DNA from: Kutzneria chonburiensis
GTDB taxonomy: Bacteria > Actinomycetota > Actinomycetes > Mycobacteriales > Pseudonocardiaceae
DNA: 64,000 bases
Assembly: GCF_028622115.1 (NCBI RefSeq)
Contig: NZ_CP097263.1
Coordinates: 5,766,001-5,830,000 of the forward strand
Direction of reading: 5' to 3'
The position numbers and the translations under genes are program-made. Under the pieces are notes generated by a model. That model saw only the letters and a program-made list of their open reading frames with translations. It was not told where the DNA came from and did not search any database. This document shows, piece by piece, positions 17,736 through 25,933 of the stretch (positions are counted from its first letter, which is position 1; the number at the start of each line of letters is the position of its first letter).

Positions 17736-18149
17736 ATGGACGTGCGCAGTTCCAACCTGTCCCGGCGGGCCGCACTGACCGGCCTGGGTGGGGTGGCCCT
17801 GCTTGCCGCGGCGGCCTGCTCCCCGAGCAAGGAGGCCGCGTCCACGCTGCCCGCCAACCAGGTGCCGCCGGCGCCGGCGAACGACGCGTCGGCGTCGATC
17901 GCCGAGCAGCAGAAGGTCATCGACGGCCTCGACAAGCAGATCATCGAGCTGCTCAAGCAGCGCGAGGACGCGGCGACGGCCCTGCAGAAGCTCCAGGGCG
18001 GCGCCAGCGGCGGCCGTGACCAGGCGGTCGTCTCGGCCTACGCGGCCGGCGCCGGCGCCAACGGCGCGGCCATCGGCCGGGCCGTCGTCGGCGCGGACAG
18101 CACCGCCGCGGGCAACAGCAGCCCGACGGCCACCTCGACCTCGCACTGA
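17736..18149 (+). CDS. Tat-type lipoprotein with chorismate-mutase-like helix
   Basis: 137 residues from the ATG at 17736 (GAGG 7 bases before). The N-terminus has a twin-arginine signal, NLSRRAALTGLGGVALLAAAAC, with the Cys acting as a lipobox. After a Pro/Ala spacer, residues of the type IDGLDKQIIELLKQRED align with helix 1 of AroQ chorismate mutases, and DQAVVSAYAAGAGANGAAIGRAVV resembles their C-terminal helices. Several catalytic positions are not recognisable and the tail is Ser/Thr-rich, so it may be a non-catalytic relative. Function unknown; the AroQ resemblance is my inference. Confidence 0.6.
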   Translation: MDVRSSNLSRRAALTGLGGVALLAAAACSPSKEAASTLPANQVPPAPANDASASIAEQQKVIDGLDKQIIELLKQREDAATALQKLQGGASGGRDQAVVSAYAAGAGANGAAIGRAVVGADSTAAGNSSPTATSTSH

Positions 18150-18157
18150 GCTCGGCT

Positions 18158-18191
18158 CGAAGCCCCCGGCGACCGCTCGCCGGGGGCTTCG
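18158..18191 (+). terminator. Strong hairpin after Tat lipoprotein gene
   Basis: Perfect 15-bp stem CGAAGCCCCCGGCGA/TCGCCGGGGGCTTCG around CCGC, 8 bases after the stop. It lies between this gene and convergent cobQ, so it may serve both. Confidence 0.8.
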
Positions 18192-18210
18192 GCATGTCAG
18201 TCGAGCGGCG

Positions 18211-19740
18211 TCAGTCCAATGGAGGGGCGCCCGGCGGCAGGAACGGCAGGCCGGCCGGCGCGCCGTGCTCGATCAGGGCCAGCAGCGCCTCGGTGTCCAG
18301 GTGCTGCTCGACCAGGTCGCCGAGCAGGTCCAGCTGGGCCTCGCGGGCCGCCGCGAACGAGTGCCCGTCGGCGGCCGTGAAACCGTCCCTGCCGGCCGTG
18401 TCCGCCGCCCAGCGCAGGAACTCCCGGCGGAAGCCGTCGTTCTCCAGCAGGCCGTGCCAGTGCGTGCCCATCACCGGGCCGTCAACCACGCCCTCGATGT
18501 CGCCATCCGACTGTTCGATCAGACCGGCCGCCGCCCCGCGCCGCAGCACCTGGCCGTGGTGAATCTCATAGCCGCTGACCGTGTGCCCCAACGCCTTGCC
18601 GACCGGCCGGGTCAGCGTCTTGTCCGCGGCGAACCGGATCTCGGTGTCCAGCAGTCCGAGACCCGGCACCTCGCCCGCGCCCGACTCGACGTCGTCGACA
18701 ATGGTCTGAGCCAGCATCTGAAAGCCGCCGCAGATACCCAGCAGCGGCAGCCCCCGCCGCACATGCAATCGAACAGCATCCGCGATTCCCGTGCGCCGCA
18801 GCCAGTCCAGATCGGACACCGTGGCCTTGGACCCCGGCAGCACGACGAGATCCGCATCGGTGAGCCGCGATGGTTCGGTGACAAAACGAACGGCCACACC
18901 GGGTTCGCCGGCCAGCGCCTCCACATCGGTCGCGTTGGAGATGCGAGGCAGCCGCACAACCGCCACCCGCAGCCACTGTTCGCCCACCGGCGGGGCCGGA
19001 CGGCCGATCACGCCATCGGCCACATAGGACAGCGAATCCTCCGCGTCGAGCCAGAGATCCTGCCGCCACGGCAACACGCCGTACACCGAACGGCCCGTGA
19101 CCCGTTGCAGTTGGCGCAATCCCGGCTCGAGCAGGGCCGGGTCGCCGCGGAACTTGTTGACCACAAATCCGGCCAGCAGCGCCTGATCCGCCGGTTCCAG
19201 CAAGGCCAGCGTGCCGTACAGATGGGCGAAAACACCGCCGCGATCGATGTCCCCGACGACGATGACGGGCAGGTTCGCGGCCCGCGCGAGGCCCATGTTG
19301 GCGATGTCGGTGGCCCGCAGATTGACCTCAGTGGGTGAACCTGCGCCTTCACAGATGACGGTGTCGAATTCCGAACGGAGGTCCGCAAGGGCCGTTTGGG
19401 CGATCACGGACAGCTCACGCTTACGGTCCCGATAGGACAGCGCGCTGACCTCGCCGACCGCTTGGCCGAGCACCACGACCTGCGAGCTGCGGTCGCCGCC
19501 GGGCTTGAGCAGCACCGGGTTGAAGCGGACGCTCGGCTCGAGCCCACAGGCCGCCGCCTGCAACGCCTGGGCCCGGCCGATCTCGCCACCTTCGACCGTC
19601 ACGGCCGAGTTGTTGGACATGTTCTGCGCCTTGAACGGCGCCACCCGCACGCCACGGCGGGCCAGCCAGCGGCAGATGCCGGCGGCCAGCACGCTCTTGC
19701 CGGCATCGGATGTCGTGCCGGCGACGAGCAATGCGCCCAC
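18211..19740 (-). CDS. cobQ: Adenosylcobyric acid synthase (glutamine-hydrolysing)
   Basis: 509 residues. The N-terminal dethiobiotin-synthase-like ATPase starts [20 protein letters not shown] (P-loop variant) and contains [10 protein letters not shown] and [18 protein letters not shown]. The C-terminal class I amidotransferase-like domain has the nucleophile in GICGGFQML and the [13 protein letters not shown] block. It amidates four carboxylates of adenosylcobyrinic a,c-diamide in cobalamin synthesis. It is the second corrin gene of the window, but stands apart from cobN and has no riboswitch in front of it. Confidence 0.95.
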   Translation of the reverse strand: MGALLVAGTTSDAGKSVLAAGICRWLARRGVRVAPFKAQNMSNNSAVTVEGGEIGRAQALQAAACGLEPSVRFNPVLLKPGGDRSSQVVVLGQAVGEVSALSYRDRKRELSVIAQTALADLRSEFDTVICEGAGSPTEVNLRATDIANMGLARAANLPVIVVGDIDRGGVFAHLYGTLALLEPADQALLAGFVVNKFRGDPALLEPGLRQLQRVTGRSVYGVLPWRQDLWLDAEDSLSYVADGVIGRPAPPVGEQWLRVAVVRLPRISNATDVEALAGEPGVAVRFVTEPSRLTDADLVVLPGSKATVSDLDWLRRTGIADAVRLHVRRGLPLLGICGGFQMLAQTIVDDVESGAGEVPGLGLLDTEIRFAADKTLTRPVGKALGHTVSGYEIHHGQVLRRGAAAGLIEQSDGDIEGVVDGPVMGTHWHGLLENDGFRREFLRWAADTAGRDGFTAADGHSFAAAREAQLDLLGDLVEQHLDTEALLALIEHGAPAGLPFLPPGAPPLD

Positions 19741-19781
19741 AATGTCCCTCCCCGGGTTCTCGGACTGCCATCATCCTCGTC

Positions 19782-20468
19782 ATGGCCACCGTCGTTCTTG
19801 TGCACAGCCCCTATCTCGGCCCGGCGAGCCTGCGGCCGTTGGCCGATGCGCTGGCCGCGGGCGGCGTGGAGTCCTGCCTGGTCGACCTGCGGGTCACCGT
19901 CAGCGCCGCGCCCGTGCACCAGCGGCTGATCGGTGCTTTCGCCGACGCCATGGATGAGGTGGAGCTCACGTCTCCGGCCGTTCTGGTCGGTCACAGCGGC
20001 GCCGGTCCGCTGCTGCCGGCCTTCGCCGCCGAGCTGGACGAGTTGGTCGCCGGGCTGGTCTACATGGACGCCGAGCTACCCACTCCCGGCCGCAGTTTCC
20101 GCGAGCTGGAGCCCGCGTTGTTCGCCTCGCTGCGTGCGTCCGCCCGCGAGGGCCAGCTGCCGCGGTGGTCGGACTGGTTCACGCCCAATCCGTTGGTGGA
20201 GTTGGTTTCCGACGAAGCCCTCAGGGCCGAGATGGCCGACGAGGAGCCCGAGGTCGCCGTCGAGTTCCTCAAGGAGCACCGGCCGTCCGCGGTGTGGGAC
20301 GGGCCCAGCGGCTACCTGATGCTGACCGAGGTCTACGCCGCCCACGCCGCCGCGGCGCGGGACCTGGGCTGGCCGGTGCGGGAGTTGGCCTCCAACCACC
20401 TCGCACCGGCCACCGACCCCACCCCCGTCGCCACCGCCCTCACCGAGTTGATCGTGTTGCTGGGGTAG
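19782..20468 (+). CDS. Alpha/beta hydrolase, small serine type
   Basis: 228 residues from the ATG at 19782, starting in the first strand ATVVLVHSPYLGPASLRPLADAL. The nucleophile elbow is VGHSGAGPLLP, and VYMDAELPTPGRSF follows the position of a cap strand. The C-terminal HLAPATDP offers the catalytic His. It is short for the fold and lacks a large lid. It diverges from cobQ across 41 bases. Substrate unknown. A 20-bp palindrome follows its stop. Confidence 0.75.
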   Translation: MATVVLVHSPYLGPASLRPLADALAAGGVESCLVDLRVTVSAAPVHQRLIGAFADAMDEVELTSPAVLVGHSGAGPLLPAFAAELDELVAGLVYMDAELPTPGRSFRELEPALFASLRASAREGQLPRWSDWFTPNPLVELVSDEALRAEMADEEPEVAVEFLKEHRPSAVWDGPSGYLMLTEVYAAHAAAARDLGWPVRELASNHLAPATDPTPVATALTELIVLLG

Positions 20469-20470
20469 AC

Positions 20471-20525
20471 ACATGCGCTTCCCATGTGGCGTCCGGTGCC
20501 ACATGGGAAGCGCATGTGGCGTTTT
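20471..20525. terminator. 20-bp perfect palindrome with an alternative T-tract terminator
   Basis: Arms 20471-20490 and 20498-20517 are exact complements (core GCGCTTCCCATGTGGC). The right arm can instead fold on itself, GCCACATG at 20498-20505 with CATGTGGC at 20513-20520, giving an 8-bp stem followed by GTTTTT on the plus strand. The two folds exclude each other. It lies between convergent genes and ends a base before the SRPBCC-like stop. Confidence 0.75.
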
Positions 20526-20526
20526 T

Positions 20527-21063
20527 CTAAGCCAGCGCCGCTCGCTCAACGCTCTTGGCGTAGTTGGGCGTCTCCAGGGCGTTGTGCGCGGCTACCACGG
20601 CGGTCCGCTCGGCCGACGCCTCCTCGAACGTGACACCGGCGGCCTCCAATGCCTTGAGCAGCGACCGGGTCGGCCGGGCGACGACGCGGTTGGTGAAGGT
20701 GGCCCGGTCGGGGCCGAGCGCGGTGACGCTGATGTCCCACACCACCTCCACGGTCTGCCAGCCGCCGGGCGACTGGGTCTCGGAGATCGACACGAGCCGG
20801 GTGTGGTGCGGCTCAAGGATTTCCGCCACGTAGTGCTGGACGATCAGCTGCCCGCCGAGCTCCTCGACGTTGATGCTCACGCGCCGGCCGTCGGCGTTGG
20901 TGCTCCAGCCGGCGGCGTGGTGGTCGGGCACCGCGCACCGGCGGTACTCCTCGTCGCTGAGCCCGGTCAGCCACGCGCCCAGGTCGATCCGGTCCAGCGG
21001 CGCGTCGATCACGGCCGTGGCAGCGGAGTCGAGCAGAATCCGATCGACAACCTCGTCAGACAT
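20527..21063 (-). CDS. SRPBCC-like hypothetical protein
   Basis: 178 residues, unrecognised at family level. The pattern of alternating strands (VSINVEELGGQLIVQHYVAEILEPHHTRLVSIS, then WQTVEVVWDISVTALGPDRATFTNRVVARP) ending in a long amphipathic helix (KALEAAGVTFEEASAERTAVVAAHNALE) suggests a START/SRPBCC ligand-binding fold; this is inference from pattern, not a named hit. It follows the Asp-type hydrolase gene by 12 bases and is surely co-transcribed from the promoter with tandem operators at 21915. Confidence 0.65.
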   Translation of the reverse strand: MSDEVVDRILLDSAATAVIDAPLDRIDLGAWLTGLSDEEYRRCAVPDHHAAGWSTNADGRRVSINVEELGGQLIVQHYVAEILEPHHTRLVSISETQSPGGWQTVEVVWDISVTALGPDRATFTNRVVARPTRSLLKALEAAGVTFEEASAERTAVVAAHNALETPNYAKSVERAALA

Positions 21064-21075
21064 CGTTGTGCCCCT

Positions 21076-21891
21076 TCAGTTCTTCTGCCACCACTGGGTG
21101 AGGAAGCGCGCGTAGTCGTCGGCCCCCTCCTCCCAGATGAAGTGGCCCTTGTCGACGACGTCCAGCCGGCTGCCGGGAATCCGCTCGCGCAGGTACTCGG
21201 CGTTGGCCAGCGGCACGACCGGGTCGAACCGGCCGTTGATGATCTGCACCGGCGTGGTGATGCCGCCCAGCTTCTCCCCCAGCACCGGCAGCTGCCGCCG
21301 ATAGGCCTGCACGTAAGGGATCTGATCGGCGAAGCGCTCGCCGACATACGCCGCCTCGTAGTCCGCACGAACCTCGGCCGGCAGTTGGTAGCCCTGGATG
21401 GCGTCCATGGCGACGTTGAGGATGTCCCGCTGCCCCAAGGCCCGGTACGGCGTCAGGTCCTCGTCGTGCACCCACGAATGCAGCGGTTCGCCGAGCTGGA
21501 GCGGAACTGCCGCCCCGCCGGTGCCGACGCTGGCGCTGCGGAAGCGGTCGGGGTGCTCGGCCACGGCGAACAGCACCGCGCTGGTGCCGATGTCCGGCCC
21601 GACGACGTGCGGCTCGGCCAACCCGAACTCGTCGGCGATGCGCACGATGAACTCGCCCATTGCCTGTGGCGACAACAGATCCGCGCGCAACTCCGAGTGC
21701 CCGAAGCCGGGTAGGTCCACCGCTGTCAGGTGGGCATGCTCGGCCAGCCTCGACCAGGTGGCGTCGTAGGCGTACAGGGTCTCCGGCCACGGCGCGAGCA
21801 GCAGCGCCTCGACCTCGCGCGGCTCGGTGCTCTGCGCGTAGCGCACGGACAACCCGTCGATGGTGCGGAACCGCGTGTTGATCTCGCTCAT
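21076..21891 (-). CDS. Alpha/beta hydrolase with Asp nucleophile (epoxide hydrolase/dehalogenase-like)
   Basis: 271 residues from the ATG at 21891; GAGAGGAC precedes it, and the longer frame would run through the operators. Conserved parts are DLPGFGHSE, the elbow VVGPDIGTSAV and the loop INGRFDPVVPLANAEYL with the acid, then VVDKGHFIWEE with the catalytic His. The elbow has Asp where serine hydrolases have Ser, as in haloalkane dehalogenases and epoxide hydrolases, so an ester or epoxide/halide substrate through an alkyl-enzyme intermediate is plausible. It leads a two-gene operon with the SRPBCC-like gene. Confidence 0.85.
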   Translation of the reverse strand: MSEINTRFRTIDGLSVRYAQSTEPREVEALLLAPWPETLYAYDATWSRLAEHAHLTAVDLPGFGHSELRADLLSPQAMGEFIVRIADEFGLAEPHVVGPDIGTSAVLFAVAEHPDRFRSASVGTGGAAVPLQLGEPLHSWVHDEDLTPYRALGQRDILNVAMDAIQGYQLPAEVRADYEAAYVGERFADQIPYVQAYRRQLPVLGEKLGGITTPVQIINGRFDPVVPLANAEYLRERIPGSRLDVVDKGHFIWEEGADDYARFLTQWWQKN

Positions 21892-21914
21892 GCCCGTTGT
21901 CCTCTCGGCTTGAA

Positions 21915-21949
21915 AATGACCGGTCGTCTTATAATGACCGTTCGTCTTA
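21915..21949. promoter_or_regulatory. Tandem TetR-type operators, AATGACCGNTCGTCTTA twice
   Basis: Two 17-base words, AATGACCGGTCGTCTTA and AATGACCGTTCGTCTTA, follow each other with an 18-base period, 24 bases before the hydrolase start. Each contains GAC-N4-GTC flanked by AT-rich arms, typical of TetR operators. No TetR gene is adjacent. Confidence 0.65.
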
Positions 21950-21990
21950 GCCTGGGTCAAGAGTCGTGTCCCACGGCACAGGGGATCTAC

Positions 21991-22094
21991 CTGAGTGGCT
22001 CACTTGGCCCCTGAAGCCAAACGAGCCACTCACATGGGAAACGCGACGGCACGTGAGTGGCTCACTTGGCGCAGGAAGCCAAATGAGCCACTCA
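21991..22094. repeat. Two tandem palindromes of family C
   Basis: Unit 1 pairs TGAGTGGCTCACTTGGC (from 21992) with GCCAAACGAGCCACTCA (22016-22032). Unit 2 pairs 22054-22070 with GCCAAATGAGCCACTCA (22078-22094). Units share almost the same sequence with each other and with 5182-5263. They lie between the hydrolase promoter and the 3' end of map. A purine-rich GGGAAGGAGGGCGG stretch follows. Confidence 0.85.
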
Positions 22095-22147
22095 GGTGGG
22101 GAAGGAGGGCGGTGGGAAGGAGGGCGGCGGGGAGAAGGGCGGCGGCG

Positions 22148-23005
22148 TCAGGGCAGCGTCAGGATCTCCGCGCCGCTGTCGGTCACCACGATGGTGTGCT
22201 CGAACTGGGCGGTCCACTTGCGGTCCTTGGTGGTGACCGTCCAGTTGTCCGGCCAGATGTCGTACTCGATGGTGCCGAGGTTGATCATCGGCTCGATGGT
22301 GAAGGTCATGCCCGGCTCCAGCACCGTGTCGACGCTGGGCTCGTCGTAGTGCAGCACGACCAGGCCGCTGTGGAAGGACCGGCCGATGCCGTGGCCGGTG
22401 AAGTCGCGCACCACGCCGTAGCCGAAGCGGTTGGCGTAGGCCTCGATGACCCGGCCGACCACGTTGAGCTGCCGACCCGGCCGCACCGCCTTGATGGCCC
22501 GCATGGTGGCCTCGTGGGTGCGCTCGACCAGCAGCCGGGCCTCCTCGCTGACCTCGCCGGCCAGGAAGGTGGCATTGGTGTCGCCGTGCACGCCGCCGAT
22601 GAACGCCGTCACGTCGATGTTGACGATGTCGCCGTCCTCGATCACCGTCGAGTCCGGGATGCCGTGGCAGATGACCTCGTTCAGCGAGGTGCAGCACGAC
22701 TTGGGGAAGTTCCGGTAGCCCAGCGTCGACGGGTACGCGCCGTGGTCGCACAGGAACTCGTGCACGACGGCGTCGATGTGGTCGGTGGTGACGCCCGGCG
22801 CGACCGCCTTGCCACCCTCCTGAAGCGCCTGCGCGGCGATCCGCGAGGCCACCCGCATGGCCTCGATGATCTCCGGCGGCTGCACCCACGGGTCGGTGTT
22901 GCGCGCCGGCGCCGGCTTGTCCACGTACTCGGGACGCGGGATGTTGCTGGGGACGGGTCGCCGGGGAGACAACTCACCGGGCTTGAGAGCGGCACGCACG
23001 GGCAT
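22148..23005 (-). CDS. map: Methionine aminopeptidase type Ic
   Basis: 285 residues. It removes the initiator Met from nascent proteins. Metal ligands are visible: Asp in VNIDVTAF, Asp in GGVHGDTN, His in [11 protein letters not shown], Glu in FTIEPMI and Glu in AQFEHTIV. An N-terminal extension of about 40 residues with [19 protein letters not shown] is the PxxP-containing, ribosome-docking-type tail of type Ic enzymes such as mycobacterial MapB. The first conserved gene of the Rv2861c-like block, it is divergent from the STAND ATPase gene. Confidence 0.95.
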   Translation of the reverse strand: MPVRAALKPGELSPRRPVPSNIPRPEYVDKPAPARNTDPWVQPPEIIEAMRVASRIAAQALQEGGKAVAPGVTTDHIDAVVHEFLCDHGAYPSTLGYRNFPKSCCTSLNEVICHGIPDSTVIEDGDIVNIDVTAFIGGVHGDTNATFLAGEVSEEARLLVERTHEATMRAIKAVRPGRQLNVVGRVIEAYANRFGYGVVRDFTGHGIGRSFHSGLVVLHYDEPSVDTVLEPGMTFTIEPMINLGTIEYDIWPDNWTVTTKDRKWTAQFEHTIVVTDSGAEILTLP

Positions 23006-23118
23006 GCCATCACCCTACGACCACGCCGCCGGACGCAGTGCCGGACCGGGCGTCCACGGGGCGTAACGGGCTGGTCCCGGTGTGCGATGCATCACTCGAC
23101 CGTGAGGGGGTGCCGGCC

Positions 23119-25932
23119 GTGGGCGGCCAGCGGAACACGTTCACCGGCACCAACAAGGGCCAGGTCGTGCAGGCCCACAGCATCGACTACGTCAACATCG
23201 AGCGGGCCTACGACGGTCCGGTCGAGGTCGGCGACCTCGAGTTCAAGACCGATCTCCCCCGCACGCTCGACATGGGCGATCCCGGGTGCGTGGGCCGCGA
23301 GAAGGAGCTGGCCCGGCTGGTCGAGGCGCTCGGACGGGGCAAGAGCGTGGTCCTGCGCGGCCCGGACGGCATCGGCAAGACCACGCTGCTGCGGCATGCG
23401 GCGCACCACGAGCAGCTCACGATCCGGGACATCGACGTCGTCATGTGGACATCGCCGGGACTGCCCGACGCCGACAGCATCCTGCGCGCAGCGCTGGACC
23501 AGTGCGCCGACTACCCGTCCGGACGGCCCCCTGTCCCCGGGCCCGTGCTCCGGCGCGCGATGACCGGGCTGCGGGCGCTGGTGATCGTCGAGGATCCGCG
23601 GTGTACGGCCGCGGAGCTGGCCGAGGTGCGGGGCGCGATGCGGCGCAGCGTCTTCATCGTCACCACGGACCGCGCCGCTCTCAAGGCAGACGTCGACATC
23701 CAGCTGTCCGGGCTGCCGGTGCGGGCCAGCCGGCAGGTGCTGCGCTCGCAGTTCAACGGCCGGCTGCCGGCCGCGACCCGGCAACGGGTCGAGCAACTTT
23801 GCGAGGGCTACAGCCACCACCCAGGCAAGGTGGTTCGGCTGGGCCGATACCTGGCCACCGCCCAGGCACAGCGCAAGCTCGTCCCGAAGCTCGACACCGA
23901 CGAGGCCCAGCTGATCGTGCCGCGGCTCGTCGAATGGCTGGACGAGCCCACCCGTACCGCCGTGCTTGCCTTGGCAGCGCTGGACAAAGCCGAGTGGGGC
24001 TGGCCACTTCTGGCCGCGGTGGCCGAGATCCCGACCAAAGCCACGGCGAAGTCGTTGCGTAAGAGCAAGTTGGCGGTCGGCAAGCGCCGCCACCGGCTGG
24101 CCGCCGGTGTGGTCGAGCACGTCGAGACGGACGTCGTCGCGGTCACCGGGCGGATTACCGACTGGGTGTGGGAAACCGTTGCCGCGGAAGAGATCGCGGC
24201 CGAGATCGGGGTGATCGAGCAGGCGCTGGAGCGCACGCTCCGGGAGGACCCCGAAACCGCGCTGTCGCTGGCCTTCGTCGCGGCGACGAAGCTGGCGGCG
24301 ACCCGGCACTGGGATGCCTGGGGCCGGGTGCTGCCGCTCGGGCTCAAGGCCGCGATCGCCGCGGATTCGCGGCCCGGCCGGCACTACTTCCGCTACTCCC
24401 TGGCCGCCCGCAAGAACGCCGACGGCCGGGTCGAGGAGGCCGTCGAGCTGGTCACGGCCCTGATGAGCGACCGGCTGGACACCGTCGACGACAGCACCGC
24501 CGAGCGGATCCGGCGGCTGGCCGACCAGGTCGGCTACCGCGGCACCATGCCGGCGGAACAGGCCGCGGGCCTGATCGGGCTGCTCCGCCAGGCCGTGCTG
24601 AAGCTGCCGGAACCGGTGCAGCAGTTCGTGATCAGCCATCCGCAGGCGGTACCGGCCAGCGTGCTGGGTCTGGTGTCGCTGCTGGTCGCGGGCCTGTTCA
24701 CGGCGTCGTCGGCCCATCAGCCGGACACGAAAGCCATCGCCGACCCCGACAACCCGATCATCACCACCACGGCCACGCCGTCGTCGACAACAGGAATCCC
24801 CGGCGGGCCAACGACATCGGGGGCGTCGACCGCCGGGTCGACCGGTACGAACGGCGGCACGCCGATCGGCAATCCGACCACCGACGGTCCCGGCCCGACC
24901 ACCGGCAACGACGGCTCCGGCGGCACGACCTCGCCGCCGCCGACCACGCTCAGCTGGGGCTTCGTCCGGGACGACATGCAGGACGACAACGGCCAGCCCC
25001 GCCAGCTCGACGCCAACGCCCCGGGCAACACGGCGAACGCGGACTGGGGCATCTGGAACATGCAGTCGCCACCGGCCGGACATCCGACGGCGACGCACAT
25101 CGCCGCCGGCTGGGAGCGGATCATGATGCCCCACGCCGGCACGCCCGGCGGCACGGTCATGGTCACCGCCTTCGACGTGAATCCGACCGGTGTGTTCTGC
25201 CAGCCGTCGAGCTGGGGACCGAGCGGCGTTGACGAGATCATCGACGTCCGCTGCTTCACGAAGGCCGGCGCTCCAAGCAACGTGAAGGTCTTCGTGTTCT
25301 TCGCCGCCGGCGGCGGCGCCAACCCGATCGCCGGCAGCGGCACCCGCTCGTACGTCGTCGATGACCAGCCCGGAGCAGGTTTCTTCAGCCCGGACTGGCA
25401 ACACGGCCGCAACGCCGGCAACGTCACCCGCACCGGCACCGGCCGCTACACCGCCGAACTTGCCGGCGCCGCAACGGGTGTCGTCGAGCTGACACCGATC
25501 GGGGCCGACCCGAAGCACTGTTCGATCCTCGGCCGCAACGGCGCCGCCGTCGACATCGCCTGCTTCAACCAGGGCGGCGCGGTCGACACGGCCTTCGCCG
25601 CCAGTGTCGCCAACCAGCAGAACTTCTTGGACGACAAGCGAAAGCCCGTCGGCGACTACATCGTGACGGCCGACCCCAGCCTGCGGTGGGCCAGTGACGG
25701 GCAGTCCACCCGCGTCTCGACCGGCCAGTACCACGTGCATTTCGGCAACGGCTATCTGCCGAGCGCCGCGCACGTCACCGCCGAAGGCGACGGCCGCTAC
25801 TGCATGCTCACGAACCTCAACGACTACAGCTACAAGGACAACACCCTCGTCTGGGTCGCCTGCTACACCACCGGCGGCACGCTGGCCGACACCAGTTTCG
25901 ACCTGCTCTACACGTCCACCCGCATCTACTGA
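23119..25932 (+). CDS. Membrane-anchored STAND-type ATPase with three extracytoplasmic repeats
   Basis: 937 residues from GTG 23119 (GAGGGGG 8 bases before); the frame is open to 23038, so a longer start is possible. Residues 6-24 carry NTFTGTNKGQVVQAHSID, a short motif I know from the N-termini of actinomycete STAND/NB-ARC proteins. A P-loop ATPase follows (GREKELARLVEAL, Walker A GPDGIGKTT at 81-89), then a helical region. One transmembrane helix lies at about 515-530 and a Thr/Pro/Gly linker at 531-610. The tail (611-937) holds three units of about 100 residues, each with a G-Y strand, a VTA-type strand and two cysteines. No TIR, protease or nuclease domain is seen. It sits alone between map and the PBP gene. 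Function unknown. Confidence 0.85.
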   Translation: MGGQRNTFTGTNKGQVVQAHSIDYVNIERAYDGPVEVGDLEFKTDLPRTLDMGDPGCVGREKELARLVEALGRGKSVVLRGPDGIGKTTLLRHAAHHEQLTIRDIDVVMWTSPGLPDADSILRAALDQCADYPSGRPPVPGPVLRRAMTGLRALVIVEDPRCTAAELAEVRGAMRRSVFIVTTDRAALKADVDIQLSGLPVRASRQVLRSQFNGRLPAATRQRVEQLCEGYSHHPGKVVRLGRYLATAQAQRKLVPKLDTDEAQLIVPRLVEWLDEPTRTAVLALAALDKAEWGWPLLAAVAEIPTKATAKSLRKSKLAVGKRRHRLAAGVVEHVETDVVAVTGRITDWVWETVAAEEIAAEIGVIEQALERTLREDPETALSLAFVAATKLAATRHWDAWGRVLPLGLKAAIAADSRPGRHYFRYSLAARKNADGRVEEAVELVTALMSDRLDTVDDSTAERIRRLADQVGYRGTMPAEQAAGLIGLLRQAVLKLPEPVQQFVISHPQAVPASVLGLVSLLVAGLFTASSAHQPDTKAIADPDNPIITTTATPSSTTGIPGGPTTSGASTAGSTGTNGGTPIGNPTTDGPGPTTGNDGSGGTTSPPPTTLSWGFVRDDMQDDNGQPRQLDANAPGNTANADWGIWNMQSPPAGHPTATHIAAGWERIMMPHAGTPGGTVMVTAFDVNPTGVFCQPSSWGPSGVDEIIDVRCFTKAGAPSNVKVFVFFAAGGGANPIAGSGTRSYVVDDQPGAGFFSPDWQHGRNAGNVTRTGTGRYTAELAGAATGVVELTPIGADPKHCSILGRNGAAVDIACFNQGGAVDTAFAASVANQQNFLDDKRKPVGDYIVTADPSLRWASDGQSTRVSTGQYHVHFGNGYLPSAAHVTAEGDGRYCMLTNLNDYSYKDNTLVWVACYTTGGTLADTSFDLLYTSTRIY

Positions 25933-25933
25933 C

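Noticed and set aside
20498-20525. Hairpin before the SRPBCC-like gene as a riboswitch
   Set aside because: It is at the 3' end of both convergent genes, so it cannot control their initiation.
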